DNA of 64,000 nt from a virus. Shown one piece after another: positions 15,621 through 23,271 of the stretch (within the stretch, counting starts at the first letter, position 1; every line of letters starts with the position of its first letter). The notes beneath the pieces are model-generated. The model was not told where the DNA came from and made no database searches. It saw only the letters and a list, made by a program, of their open reading frames with translations. The stretch spans positions 1 to 64,000 of IMG/VR virus record IMGVR_UViG_3300034105_003891, one strand, 5' to 3'. A program made the translations under genes and the position numbers.

Positions 15621-15650
15621 ATGGAATCAAAATGCATGTGTATCCAATTC

Positions 15651-15667
15651 CACCGCCGGCAACGGTG
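15651..15667. repeat. CACCG-N7-CGGTG inverted repeat 2
   Basis: Spacer CCGGCAA. Confidence 0.65.
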
Positions 15668-15713
15668 TATCACATCTGCCTATTCATTTATATGTCAAAA
15701 TCAATCCTGATAA

Positions 15714-15763
15714 ATTTTAACGATTTTATTTGTGGTTATTTAAAATGTATATCTTATATTTGC
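15714..15763 (+). promoter_or_regulatory. Bipartite promoter 2
   Basis: ATTTTAACG (ends 15722), 32 bp, TATATTTGC (15755-15763). Confidence 0.7.
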
Positions 15764-15785
15764 ATGTAATTAAAATCAAAACATT

Positions 15786-16574
15786 ATGAGCAAAGAAACA
15801 AAAACAACAGAGGTAGAGGAAGTAGATTTCATTCTTGAGTTAAATGAGGAACTTAAGAAATTAGAAGACATTAGGGAATTATACATTGATAAATGGGGAT
15901 TTCGAGATTTAGATGGGATCGATGAGAGAATACTCAAGGATATTAAAATCCCAATATTGGACGGTGGTCAGGAATGTGGTAAAGTTGATATTGGCGAATA
16001 TATCAGCTTATATCTCGATGATATTAAATATCGGGGAAAACCTGAGAGAGTCTTTTCAAAGAAAAGAAACCCATTCGAAGGGCCAAAAGAAATACCAATC
16101 TTCAACGGTGATAAGTCAGGGCCACGAGAATTTTTAAAATGCGAAATATCGAAGGAGGATGAAGAGAAGATCTCAAATTTCGAGAGTAAGCATATAAAAT
16201 CAGAGGGACCGAGCGATACCGTAATTGGTGAATTATTCAGGGCATTCCAAAGAATCGAATATAGAGCCGGCAACGACGGTGACAACTTCATGTGTATTGG
16301 AACACCAAGTTTTGAATCGTTTCTTTATATTATGTCAACTATTGATATAATCAATTGGAGCTGGCTGTACGATAAGAAAATTGAATTGAAAAATCCATTA
16401 TTGCAATATTGGGTTTCTGATAACAGAATTTGCTGGGAGGGAGCATTATTTGAAATTAAATTTATCCAATTGGTTTTTATTGAATTATTAGAAACCGGGG
16501 TGATAACAGACAGAAAGAATGATATGGATTCTAGAAATTTTATGCAAATAAAATCCAATAATAATCGTTGGTAA
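15786..16574 (+). CDS. Hypothetical phage protein
   Basis: 262 residues, the longest product of this early region. Charged N-terminal helices, PKEIPIFNGDKSGPREF in the middle, aromatic C-terminal third (IINWSWLYDK). No family recognised. Confidence 0.65.
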   Translation: MSKETKTTEVEEVDFILELNEELKKLEDIRELYIDKWGFRDLDGIDERILKDIKIPILDGGQECGKVDIGEYISLYLDDIKYRGKPERVFSKKRNPFEGPKEIPIFNGDKSGPREFLKCEISKEDEEKISNFESKHIKSEGPSDTVIGELFRAFQRIEYRAGNDGDNFMCIGTPSFESFLYIMSTIDIINWSWLYDKKIELKNPLLQYWVSDNRICWEGALFEIKFIQLVFIELLETGVITDRKNDMDSRNFMQIKSNNNRW

Positions 16575-16589
16575 TTGGAAAAGATTTCT

Positions 16590-16598
16590 TATATTTGC
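16590..16598 (+). promoter_or_regulatory. Early-type -7 element TATATTTGC
   Basis: 22 bases before the ATG at 16621; no ACTTTAACG box. Confidence 0.7.
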
Positions 16599-16620
16599 AT
16601 GTAATTAAAATCAAAACAAC

Positions 16621-16851
16621 ATGGAAAAGAAATTATTTTGTGTGATGTTCACCAGTCAGGATGACTGGGATTCACCAGAGGCAGTATTTGTTAATGCATC
16701 AGACAGGGACAAAGCTTTTTCCGCAGCTTTGAGGAAGATAGGATTTACTGAAGAGGAAGCTGAGGCGGTGAAGGAGGAAGGTAGCTTCAATGACCTTGTT
16801 ATCGAGGTGGATGATGTCATTGAGGAGGATTATCAACCAACGGAGGAATAA
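16621..16851 (+). CDS. Small acidic protein
   Basis: 76 residues: FCVMFTSQDDWDSPEAVFV start, acidic helix, acidic end. Its TAA overlaps the next ATG (TAATG). Function unknown. Confidence 0.6.
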   Translation: MEKKLFCVMFTSQDDWDSPEAVFVNASDRDKAFSAALRKIGFTEEEAEAVKEEGSFNDLVIEVDDVIEEDYQPTEE

Positions 16852-17057
16852 TGGGAACAGGTAAAAGAAAGGACCCACTTCTAGGTTTATTCCTAGCGAT
16901 GGTGATAACGCCAGCGGTGTTTTGCATTCTGACAATACCTCACATATCACTAATGCTTTTCGGCGTTGGATTTGTCTACCATCAAGTATGGATATTATTT
17001 TGTTCATTTGTTTCGATAATAATTGGTCATTTAATATGTAATAAAATAAATTGTTAA
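16851..17057 (+). CDS. Two-segment membrane protein
   Basis: 68 residues; hydrophobic spans at about 9-34 and 41-62. Coupled to the acidic protein by TAATG. Confidence 0.55.
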   Translation: MGTGKRKDPLLGLFLAMVITPAVFCILTIPHISLMLFGVGFVYHQVWILFCSFVSIIIGHLICNKINC

Positions 17058-17058
17058 T

Positions 17059-17253
17059 ATGGAAAAAATAATACAATGGCACAATGAAGCCATCTACGGT
17101 GGTAACAACGACAAAGCACTAAACCTAGAGATGGCAAGGGAGTTAGGTAAGATGACTTCAATCACCTATGATGAATACACAAAGATGTGTAAGAGAATGG
17201 GTATAAGCCCAATGAGGGATGAAACATTCATAATAAAATATGGAAAACTTTAA
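17059..17253 (+). CDS. Hypothetical phage protein
   Basis: 64 residues. Its stop TAA is part of the next ACTTTAACG box, an economy also seen at 20899, 21201 and 22653. Confidence 0.6.
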   Translation: MEKIIQWHNEAIYGGNNDKALNLEMARELGKMTSITYDEYTKMCKRMGISPMRDETFIIKYGKL

Positions 17254-17296
17254 CGTTTTAAATCATTATGATTTAAAATAGATTTCATATATTAGC
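17247..17296 (+). promoter_or_regulatory. Bipartite promoter 3
   Basis: ACTTTAACG, 32 bp, variant -7 TATATTAGC (17288-17296). Confidence 0.7.
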
Positions 17297-17320
17297 TATG
17301 TAATTAAAATCAATCACATC

Positions 17321-17545
17321 ATGACACAATTTAAACCAGGAGACCCAGTAAGGGTAACGCAAGTATCGAAATCTCAATTCAATCCGCAACCAACGAAGGT
17401 TGGTATAGGACACGTCTACGCCCGACGCAATCAGAATAACAACCTGTCACTTTATGTGGCAGTGGCATGGGAAGATGGGAATTGTTGCAATGGTCTATTA
17501 ACTTCCTTCACCACGGTGGAAAGTATCGACATCACAAGACGTTAA
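17321..17545 (+). CDS. Small SH3/KOW-like protein
   Basis: 74 residues: FKPGDPVRVT... GIGHVYARR... SLYVAVAWEDG...CNGLL. This 'GD.V.V, G.V, V.V.W..G' pattern is that of small SH3-like barrels. The product at 20551 has the same plan. Confidence 0.6.
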   Translation: MTQFKPGDPVRVTQVSKSQFNPQPTKVGIGHVYARRNQNNNLSLYVAVAWEDGNCCNGLLTSFTTVESIDITRR

Positions 17546-17625
17546 TGAAACATTTGATATTATTCCTGCTATAATATTTGTTAAGTAGGATTTAAAGATT
17601 CAATTTGATATTCATGTTATGTTTT

Positions 17626-17650
17626 AAAGGAGCTACCCGGCTCCTTTTTT
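17626..17650 (+). terminator. Intrinsic terminator
   Basis: AAAGGAGC/GCTCCTTT stem, T run. Confidence 0.85.
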
Positions 17651-17659
17651 TCTGGATAA

Positions 17660-17695
17660 AACATACTATCTTAGTAACATACTATGTCCGCGAGC
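17660..17695. repeat. Dispersed element, copy 4
   Basis: CATACTATCTTAGTAACATACTATG then CCGCGAGCG, ending at the ACTTTAACG box. Confidence 0.7.
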
Positions 17696-17697
17696 GT

Positions 17698-17747
17698 ACT
17701 TTAACGTTTGGCCTCGTGCGTATATGAAAAGGATTTCTTATATTTGC
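17698..17747 (+). promoter_or_regulatory. Bipartite promoter 4
   Basis: ACTTTAACG, 32 bp, TATATTTGC (17739-17747). Confidence 0.75.
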
Positions 17748-17765
17748 TTTATAATTAAATGGAAC

Positions 17766-17987
17766 ATGAAGTTTTTTCTTGCCACATCAGACGATATGCA
17801 AAAGCTAAGGGATAAGGTTAATGACTTCCTGGGAGAACATCCTAGTATCGTTATCCATAGTCATCAATTCGCAACATGCGGAACACAAAGTAAGAATAAA
17901 TACGTTTCCATATTTTATGATGATGCACCAGAATATTTAACAATCAAAAATAAAAAAGATGACACAGGAGAAGAAAGATCTTTATAA
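17766..17987 (+). CDS. Hypothetical phage protein
   Basis: 73 residues from MKFFLATSDDMQ, 18 bases after the -7 element; the upstream in-frame ATG lies before the promoter. Overlaps the next gene by 29 bases in another frame. Confidence 0.6.
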   Translation: MKFFLATSDDMQKLRDKVNDFLGEHPSIVIHSHQFATCGTQSKNKYVSIFYDDAPEYLTIKNKKDDTGEERSL

Positions 17988-18132
17988 AAGGATCAAAGCA
18001 AAAGCAAAGGATAGAGGAGTAAAAACAGTGGACGAGTTACAGAATCTAATCGCAGATGAGTTTGACAACGACGGTGTAACTGGAGCAGACTTTGAATTCA
18101 TCAAAGACTCGCTAAGGCTTAAGAGGTTTTAA
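17959..18132 (+). CDS. 57-residue helical protein
   Basis: MTQEKKDLYKRIKAKAKDRG start, then a DNDGVTGADFEFI loop that resembles an EF-hand-like turn. Terminator follows. Function unknown. Confidence 0.6.
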   Translation: MTQEKKDLYKRIKAKAKDRGVKTVDELQNLIADEFDNDGVTGADFEFIKDSLRLKRF

Positions 18133-18157
18133 TTACACACACTTCTTTTTTGAAGAG

Positions 18158-18184
18158 GGCTTTCTTTTTAAGAAAGCCTTTTTT
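18158..18184 (+). terminator. Intrinsic terminator
   Basis: GGCTTTCTT/AAGAAAGCC, TTT loop, T run. Confidence 0.9.
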
Positions 18185-18224
18185 GTGTGCAAGAATATGG
18201 AAAAAGCATGGACATGCATGATTT

Positions 18225-18241
18225 CACCGCCGGCGACGGTG
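18225..18241. repeat. CACCG-N7-CGGTG inverted repeat 3
   Basis: Spacer CCGGCGA. Confidence 0.65.
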
Positions 18242-18308
18242 TGTGAGATGAATCAGGATTAATTCGGAAATTATTCGGATTAATCCGCGGCATTTAAAAA
18301 AGATTCCA

Positions 18309-18317
18309 TATATTTGC
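18309..18317 (+). promoter_or_regulatory. Early-type -7 element TATATTTGC
   Basis: An ATG sits only 3 bases downstream, so translation probably starts at 18378. Confidence 0.65.
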
Positions 18318-18377
18318 ATCATGGTAACAAACACATTCATATATTATAATCATTTCAAGGAAATAAACAAATTCCTT

Positions 18378-18590
18378 ATGGCTGCTTATTTCATCGACGG
18401 TGAAACCTATGAGATATTTGAGGTGTTTGAAGATAACAGGAAATATATCTATGGTAACTTCCTTATCAATTATGTCATATCCGGGGTATATGAAGATCGG
18501 GCTACACCACAGGGATTTCCTATGAGTGATATAGAAATAAAAAAGATATTAAAGATTACCCAACCGTTAAAGTTTAAACAAATCCAGTAA
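18378..18590 (+). CDS. Hypothetical phage protein
   Basis: 70 residues from MAAYFIDGETYEIFE. A start at 18321 is open but would leave almost no leader after the promoter. FPMSDIEIKKIL near the end. Not recognised. Confidence 0.55.
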   Translation: MAAYFIDGETYEIFEVFEDNRKYIYGNFLINYVISGVYEDRATPQGFPMSDIEIKKILKITQPLKFKQIQ

Positions 18591-18617
18591 TAATTTTTTT
18601 ACTAAGAAATAAATTTG

Positions 18618-18626
18618 TATATTTGC
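18618..18626 (+). promoter_or_regulatory. Early-type -7 element TATATTTGC
   Basis: 22 bases before the ATG at 18649. Confidence 0.7.
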
Positions 18627-18648
18627 ATGTAATTAAAAAACAAACATC

Positions 18649-18834
18649 ATGAACGAAAAATTAAAAGGCAAGAGAATCACATTGATAAGAATGGGCGATG
18701 ATCCAAATCCCATTAAGGCAGGCGAACAGGGAACTATCCGGGGTGAAGATGGAATGGGACATATTCATGTTGATTGGGATAATGGAAGAGGATTAGCACT
18801 AATCCCCGGTGTGGACATGTACAAGATAGAATAA
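18649..18834 (+). CDS. DUF4314-like small SH3 protein
   Basis: 61 residues. GKRITLIRMGDDPNP, GEQGTIRG, HIHVDWDNGRGLALIPGVD follow DUF4314 (cited from memory), a small barrel found in phages and mobile elements. Role unknown; possibly nucleic-acid binding. Confidence 0.75.
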   Translation: MNEKLKGKRITLIRMGDDPNPIKAGEQGTIRGEDGMGHIHVDWDNGRGLALIPGVDMYKIE

Positions 18835-18861
18835 TAATTGGTTATGTTTTAATTCAGAATT

Positions 18862-18889
18862 AGGCTTTCTTTATAAGAAAGCCTTTTTT
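18862..18889 (+). terminator. Intrinsic terminator
   Basis: AGGCTTTCTT/AAGAAAGCCT; nearly the same stem as at 18158. Confidence 0.9.
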
Positions 18890-18918
18890 GTGACCAAAGG
18901 CAACATGCCTCTCAGAAG

Positions 18919-18935
18919 CACCGCCGTCGACGGTG
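18919..18935. repeat. CACCG-N7-CGGTG inverted repeat 4
   Basis: Spacer CCGTCGA. Confidence 0.65.
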
Positions 18936-19024
18936 GAAGATGTGAAAAGACATCCGGATGATGAGGAAGAACATGCAATGATAAAGAAAGCATATCTTAA
19001 TGCATGTATCCGCCCACCGCTGGT

Positions 19025-19058
19025 ACATACTATGTTAGTAACATACTATCTACGCGCA
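19025..19058. repeat. Dispersed element, copy 5
   Basis: CATACTATGTTAGTAACATACTATC then TACGCGCATG, directly before the TTTTAACGG box. Confidence 0.75.
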
Positions 19059-19061
19059 TGA

Positions 19062-19110
19062 ATTTTAACGGTTTATATCGTGGCAACTAATAAGGTTTTA
19101 TTATATTTGT
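19062..19110 (+). promoter_or_regulatory. Bipartite promoter 5
   Basis: ATTTTAACG (ends 19070), 31 bp, TATATTTGT (19102-19110). Confidence 0.7.
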
Positions 19111-19131
19111 ATGTAATTAAAACAATTAAAC

Positions 19132-19326
19132 ATGGAAGAACAAATTAGAGAAGCAAGAGCATATTTTGGAGAACACCTATCTCACATGCACATTAATCAG
19201 GTAAAAGATTCTGTTATAGCCGAACTCCTCGGGAGAGACTATATCCAAAGGCTAACATTCGATAGAAGAATGGATTGCCTTTATGATTATTTGCTTTCCC
19301 AATCTCTTTGTGATGTGACCGAATAA
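19132..19326 (+). CDS. Hypothetical phage protein
   Basis: 64 helical residues (EEQIREARAYFGEHLSHMHI). Single-gene unit. Not recognised. Confidence 0.6.
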   Translation: MEEQIREARAYFGEHLSHMHINQVKDSVIAELLGRDYIQRLTFDRRMDCLYDYLLSQSLCDVTE

Positions 19327-19346
19327 ATCACATGAAAACACATATT

Positions 19347-19363
19347 CACCGCCGGCCGAGGTG
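19347..19363. repeat. CACCG-N7-CGGTG-like repeat 5
   Basis: CACCG-CCGGCCG-AGGTG, one arm base changed. Confidence 0.5.
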
Positions 19364-19411
19364 TTCCGATGGAGCCGGATGGAGGAAAAAAATTATCATG
19401 GGCACTTTGAA

Positions 19412-19461
19412 AATTTAACGTTTTATATCGTTTGTAATAAACTATTATGCCTTATATTTGC
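19412..19461 (+). promoter_or_regulatory. Bipartite promoter 6
   Basis: AATTTAACG (ends 19420), 32 bp, TATATTTGC (19453-19461). Confidence 0.7.
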
Positions 19462-19484
19462 AAAGTAATTAAAATCAAAACATC

Positions 19485-19727
19485 ATGCAAGAAATCACAC
19501 ACACCCAATTAAAGACTCTCTTAAAGGACGGACCTTTAAGATTTTCCTTCTTCAAAACCAACGGTGAACTAAGGGAAGCCTATGGCACAACAAGCTTATC
19601 AAGAATTCCTCAGTCAGCCCACCCAAAAGGTGGCGACGGTCCTAGAGGAGCAACCTGCTATTTTGATTTGGACAAGGATGCTTGGAGAGCAATAGGTGGT
19701 AATCAAATAATTATGTTAAATGAATAA
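19485..19727 (+). CDS. DUF2693-like protein
   Basis: 80 residues. FSFFKTNGELREAYGTTSLSRIP and a C-terminal FDLDKDAWRAIGG strand match the pattern of DUF2693 (from memory: 'F.K.DG..R...GT....IP', 'FD....~WRs~'). Small phage/plasmid family of unknown role. Overlaps the next gene by 8 bases. Confidence 0.65.
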   Translation: MQEITHTQLKTLLKDGPLRFSFFKTNGELREAYGTTSLSRIPQSAHPKGGDGPRGATCYFDLDKDAWRAIGGNQIIMLNE

Positions 19728-19899
19728 ACATGTAATCATAAGCCAAACACGAATCCTGTTAAACTCCGCGGGATTCGATGATATGGAATACACCATAAGC
19801 TTACAGGGTCCAACGGTGATAATGGGAGAAGCCATGGAAGAAAAATTAACCGATGAATTAAGAGAAGAAATTCTAAAAACAGGAATGAAATTTTTATAA
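19720..19899 (+). CDS. Hypothetical small protein
   Basis: 59 residues, MNKHVIISQTRILLN start. Overlapping start with the gene before suggests coupled translation. Terminator follows. Confidence 0.6.
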   Translation: MNKHVIISQTRILLNSAGFDDMEYTISLQGPTVIMGEAMEEKLTDELREEILKTGMKFL

Positions 19900-19932
19900 C
19901 CAGCATATCTGCTTATGTTAGGTTATAGCCAA

Positions 19933-19962
19933 GGGGAGACATTTGAGAGTCTCCCTTTTTTT
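19933..19962 (+). terminator. Intrinsic terminator
   Basis: GGGAGAC/GTCTCCC stem, T run. Confidence 0.85.
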
Positions 19963-19991
19963 GTGGCATGAATTAGGTCCGGATACTTGTC

Positions 19992-20008
19992 CACCGTCGA
20001 CAACGGTG
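19992..20008. repeat. CACCG-N7-CGGTG inverted repeat 6
   Basis: Spacer TCGACAA. Confidence 0.65.
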
Positions 20009-20100
20009 TATATGAATTCACATGCATTTTGATTCAGGATGAAGCAAGCAATTGTATATTATTGTATATTCCGAATCGGATGATGAGAAACACCGTGAGA

Positions 20101-20152
20101 AAACTTTAACGTTTCCTATCGTTTGTTATCAATTATTATATCTTATATTTGC
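20101..20152 (+). promoter_or_regulatory. Bipartite promoter 7
   Basis: CACCGTGAG upstream, AAACTTTAACG, 32 bp, TATATTTGC (20144-20152). Confidence 0.8.
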
Positions 20153-20174
20153 TAAGTAATTAAAACAAACAGAT

Positions 20175-20276
20175 ATGAAAAAAGATTCAGTTCAAACAGC
20201 GGCTAATGTTGCAAAGGTAGGATTAATTATTATGTGGGTATTTTTTATGATCGCACTAATTAAATCCCACGTTTAA
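20175..20276 (+). CDS. 33-residue membrane peptide
   Basis: MKKDSVQTAANVAKVG then one hydrophobic span (VGLIIMWVFFMIALI). Same early unit as 20290 and 20551. Confidence 0.55.
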   Translation: MKKDSVQTAANVAKVGLIIMWVFFMIALIKSHV

Positions 20277-20289
20277 ATAATATAGAATC

Positions 20290-20541
20290 ATGGCAAAAGA
20301 ACTCACAATCATTAAAGAGAGAAGAGGTACCGAGACCGAGGTAACTGGCACCATTGGATATCTAATAGATTACTTCAGATACACTTTGGAAGTTGGTCAA
20401 TCATGGGAACATGAAAAAGGCAATTCAAAAATCAATACAAATCCAAAATCTGGAGAAGCATTGGTTAAGAATCTTAATAACGCAAAAAGAAACTCTGCAG
20501 CAAACGGAAACCCAGCGGAATATTTTAGACTTAGGAATTAA
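20290..20541 (+). CDS. Hypothetical phage protein
   Basis: 83 residues. TEVTGTIGYLIDYFRYTLEVG and a Lys/Asn-rich second half (KSGEALVKNLNNAKRNSA). I recall the 'TIGYLI.YF.YTLE.G..W' pattern from other Bacteroidetes phages; function unknown. Confidence 0.65.
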   Translation: MAKELTIIKERRGTETEVTGTIGYLIDYFRYTLEVGQSWEHEKGNSKINTNPKSGEALVKNLNNAKRNSAANGNPAEYFRLRN

Positions 20542-20550
20542 ATAAATGAT

Positions 20551-20898
20551 ATGGAAAAATTTAAAGCAGGAGACATGGTAACCGTGGAAACGGAAAATTC
20601 CACAGGTATCGGATTTGTTTATAACACAGACTCAGCACAGCCTGAATGCGGGGTTCTTAGAGTATCGGTGGCTTGGAGCAACGGTGGATGCAGCGATGGC
20701 TTCGCGATTTCTGAATTCAAGAAGATAGAGAAATCCGGGGTGCTTACCGAAGAGAAAGGAAAGGCTATAATCGAAGAATTACATGAATTTGCTTCAGCTG
20801 TGGATAAGTATTCATTAGGCCTACCTGACTTCGCTGACCACACTGGAGAAATGATTCATATAATCCGAATCGGTCTGATCGCCGAGACCGTGGACTAA
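20551..20898 (+). CDS. SH3/KOW-like protein with helical tail
   Basis: 115 residues: SH3-like half (FKAGDMVTVETENSTGIGFV...RVSVAWSNGGCSDGF) related to 17321, followed by a helical half (residues 63-115). Stop TAA is followed directly by the next ACTTTAACG box. Confidence 0.6.
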   Translation: MEKFKAGDMVTVETENSTGIGFVYNTDSAQPECGVLRVSVAWSNGGCSDGFAISEFKKIEKSGVLTEEKGKAIIEELHEFASAVDKYSLGLPDFADHTGEMIHIIRIGLIAETVD

Positions 20899-20947
20899 AC
20901 TTTAACGCTTTTTATCGTTGTGATTACAAATAATTTATTACTTTTAC
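20899..20947 (+). promoter_or_regulatory. Bipartite promoter 8
   Basis: ACTTTAACG, 31 bp, variant TACTTTTAC (20939-20947). Confidence 0.65.
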
Positions 20948-20969
20948 TAAGTAATTAAAACCAATCATT

Positions 20970-21200
20970 ATGAACATAACAACTTTTACTCTAACACAAG
21001 AGCAAATCGATGCAGTAGATATAGGGATCTACGGTAGTTTAGAAAACGCTAAAAAAGAAAAAGCCGAAGAGGATAAGCTATGGTGCAAATGCGAAGACAC
21101 TGACCACGGTGCTTACTATGTACCAGACGGTCAACACCACGAATGCCACAAGCACCATTGGCGTTGTCATAATTGTAAAAAAATAGTTCAGATAGGCTAA
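20970..21200 (+). CDS. Cys/His-rich zinc-binding protein
   Basis: 76 residues. WCKCEDTDHGAYY, HECHKHHWRCHNCKK: a CxC, then HxCxKHHxxCxxC cluster likely to bind zinc. Helical N-terminal part. No family assigned. Confidence 0.6.
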   Translation: MNITTFTLTQEQIDAVDIGIYGSLENAKKEKAEEDKLWCKCEDTDHGAYYVPDGQHHECHKHHWRCHNCKKIVQIG

Positions 21201-21250
21201 ACTTTAACGAAATTTATCATTGCAGGGTAAAAGATTATTATTACTTTTAC
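21201..21250 (+). promoter_or_regulatory. Bipartite promoter 9
   Basis: ACTTTAACG, 32 bp, variant TACTTTTAC (21242-21250). Confidence 0.65.
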
Positions 21251-21273
21251 CCTGCAATTAAAATCAACTCATT

Positions 21274-21684
21274 ATGGCTAAGATAACATTAAGACAACAA
21301 TTGGAAGCATTCGATAGCGGTAAGTACCTAGATTCCGACGGTAAAGAAAGCTGGTGCTTCAACTTCTATGACTGGTTCTGTAAAGATGAATCTCTAAAAA
21401 GAAAAGCTGATACTCTTTTCAAACAGGTTAAGAAATTCGTAGCAGCAAACCCTGACATTGACCAGGATAAGCACTATATGTTCTTCAAGAACAACTGTCC
21501 TGCTAATGGACCACTTTATGATGATTTCAGAATTTGTGACATTCAGGAGGGTGATGTTCAGTACAATGTGACCGCCAAGAGTGGACATAGTGGACAGGCC
21601 GAGGTGTACTCCAGATCCAATGGATTTAAAGAACCGGTAAGAACAGGAAAAACATTCACAGATTTAATAAGAACTAAATTATAA
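21274..21684 (+). CDS. Conserved phage protein (KNNCP...YDDFR family)
   Basis: 136 residues. FYDWFCKDESL (26-37) and YMFFKNNCPANGPLYDDFRI (about 69-88) are the hallmarks of a family I recall from phages of several phyla, never characterised. Conserved Cys in both motifs. Confidence 0.7.
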   Translation: MAKITLRQQLEAFDSGKYLDSDGKESWCFNFYDWFCKDESLKRKADTLFKQVKKFVAANPDIDQDKHYMFFKNNCPANGPLYDDFRICDIQEGDVQYNVTAKSGHSGQAEVYSRSNGFKEPVRTGKTFTDLIRTKL

Positions 21685-21688
21685 AAAT

Positions 21689-21841
21689 ATGATAGGAATA
21701 ATAATAACCTTTGTGATTGCATATATCATATCTTCTCTGGTAAGGTCTGAAAATGAGAGAGGAAGCGTATTCACTGATGCAATATTAGTAACAGCTTTTG
21801 TAACATTATTTGAGTATCTAACTGGCGGAAGTATCCTATAA
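21689..21841 (+). CDS. 50-residue membrane protein
   Basis: MIGIIITFVIAYIISSLVR and a second hydrophobic part near the end. Lies 4 bases after the previous gene; terminator follows. Confidence 0.55.
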   Translation: MIGIIITFVIAYIISSLVRSENERGSVFTDAILVTAFVTLFEYLTGGSIL

Positions 21842-21862
21842 ATAGCAAGAATTATCACTTTT

Positions 21863-21893
21863 GGGCCTCGTGTAAGCGAGGTCCTTTTTTTGT
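21863..21893 (+). terminator. Intrinsic terminator
   Basis: GGGCCTCG/CGAGGTCC, T run. Confidence 0.85.
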
Positions 21894-21928
21894 GGGTAAA
21901 CGCTAAGCAATCCTGAAAGATGCTGTTA

Positions 21929-21945
21929 CACCGATGACGACGGTG
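21929..21945. repeat. CACCG-N7-CGGTG inverted repeat 7
   Basis: Spacer ATGACGA. Confidence 0.65.
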
Positions 21946-22019
21946 TTCCGGATGATGCATCAGGTATGCCTAATACATGAATTCTTTATGCTTGCCTTGT
22001 GGTAAACACCGTGAGAGAA

Positions 22020-22069
22020 ACTTTAACGTTTGACATCATGGTTATAAAGAAAAGATTCCATATATTTGC
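22020..22069 (+). promoter_or_regulatory. Bipartite promoter 10
   Basis: CACCGTGAGAG upstream, ACTTTAACG, 32 bp, TATATTTGC (22061-22069). Confidence 0.8.
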
Positions 22070-22091
22070 TCTATAATTAAAACTAATCATT

Positions 22092-22430
22092 ATGACAATC
22101 AATCTAATCACTGAAAAAGAGCATGGTCAATTACTTGGGATATTTAAAGAATTTCCCAAGTTAACTTTACAAAATAAAGGCTATGAGTACATAGGAAAAA
22201 ATAATCTAACTGAAATGGAAAAAACTAAAATTATCGAGATTGAATCAATATTGAAAAGATCAATCCACGGTTTTAGTAGCTTTACCAACTTCAAGCTTGA
22301 TGATAAAACACAGGAAATAAAAATACGCTTACAGTACGACTATGCCAGCGACGGTGGAAATGGTGCTCATTACTTTATAGGTGTTGGTTATATTCTGTTG
22401 GATGAACTTTTAAATGGATTTAAAAATTAA
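22092..22430 (+). CDS. Hypothetical phage protein
   Basis: 112 residues; charged N-terminal half, DYASDGGNGAHYFIGVGY in the second half. Not recognised. Operon with 22434. Confidence 0.6.
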   Translation: MTINLITEKEHGQLLGIFKEFPKLTLQNKGYEYIGKNNLTEMEKTKIIEIESILKRSIHGFSSFTNFKLDDKTQEIKIRLQYDYASDGGNGAHYFIGVGYILLDELLNGFKN

Positions 22431-22433
22431 AAA

Positions 22434-22652
22434 ATGGCAATAGTAAACATCGATGAATTAAAGGTTGGGAATAAGGTTTGTTATGTACCTGACCACGGAA
22501 AACCAAAGAATGGTATCATCAAAGAAATACCAGAGCACACCAAGCTTGCTGTTAGAGTTGTATATAACTGCAACGGTGAATGGCACAGATATCAGGAGTA
22601 CACCTCAGCAATGACATCTTTAAGAGATTTAGAAATAGGCTGGAAGTATTAA
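22434..22652 (+). CDS. Conserved small phage protein (SH3-like)
   Basis: 72 residues. VGNKVCYVPDHGKPKNGIIKEI, VRVVYNCNGEW, YTSAMTSLRDLEIGW follow a widespread phage and mobile-element family of unknown role. Confidence 0.7.
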   Translation: MAIVNIDELKVGNKVCYVPDHGKPKNGIIKEIPEHTKLAVRVVYNCNGEWHRYQEYTSAMTSLRDLEIGWKY

Positions 22653-22702
22653 ACTTTAACGTTTAATATCGTGCATATCTCATAAGCATTTCTTATATTT
22701 GC
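22653..22702 (+). promoter_or_regulatory. Bipartite promoter 11
   Basis: ACTTTAACG right after the stop codon, 32 bp, TATATTTGC (22694-22702). Confidence 0.8.
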
Positions 22703-22724
22703 TCGGTAATTAAAACATATACAA

Positions 22725-22994
22725 ATGAGAAAATTCAAATACACAATATTAACACTGGCACTTATCCTAAGCCTATCCAGCTGCGCAGGTACTGAGACCG
22801 TTGACGCTTGCTTGCAGGGACACACGTATGGATTTTGGAGCGGTTTTTGGCATGGTCTTATAACACCATTTAGTTTTATAGGATCATTGATCTGGGACGG
22901 CGTATCAGTCTATGCTGTTAACAACAACGGTGGATGGTACGATTTTGGTTTTCTGCTCGGAGTAGGAGGTTTGGGGTTTGGTGCAAATAGATAA
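22725..22994 (+). CDS. Small lipoprotein, glycine-rich
   Basis: 89 residues. Signal peptide with lipobox LSSC (Cys 20), then GFWSGFWHGLITPFSFIGSL and NNNGGWYDFGFLLGVGGLGFG. I recall this family in bacteria and phages without a known function. Expected in the host envelope, so a possible role is altering the cell surface during infection. Confidence 0.7.
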   Translation: MRKFKYTILTLALILSLSSCAGTETVDACLQGHTYGFWSGFWHGLITPFSFIGSLIWDGVSVYAVNNNGGWYDFGFLLGVGGLGFGANR

Positions 22995-23038
22995 GAGTTA
23001 GGGTTTCCATAATACCTTAAATGTGGTTGGTTTTGATG

Positions 23039-23066
23039 AAAGGAAGGCTTCGGTCTTCCTTTTTTT
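23039..23066 (+). terminator. Terminator with TTCG loop
   Basis: AAAGGAAGGC-TTCG-GTCTTCCTTT. Confidence 0.9.
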
Positions 23067-23095
23067 GTGGTATTAAACGAGGGCTTCGTACTGCC

Positions 23096-23112
23096 CACCG
23101 ATGTCAACGGTG
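23096..23112. repeat. CACCG-N7-CGGTG inverted repeat 8
   Basis: Spacer ATGTCAA. Confidence 0.65.
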
Positions 23113-23198
23113 TGGTAGGATTATGTAGGAGAAATTGATTTATCCGCAGGAGATTTTACTTTTTCAAACGGGTCCTGTGGAGAAACACCGCGAGAGAA

Positions 23199-23248
23199 AC
23201 TTTAACGTTTGGTATCATTATCGATTCGAAAATGTTTCTTATATTTGC
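23199..23248 (+). promoter_or_regulatory. Bipartite promoter 12
   Basis: CACCGCGAGAG upstream, ACTTTAACG, 32 bp, TATATTTGC (23240-23248). Confidence 0.8.
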
Positions 23249-23271
23249 TTAGTAATTAAAAACCAATCATT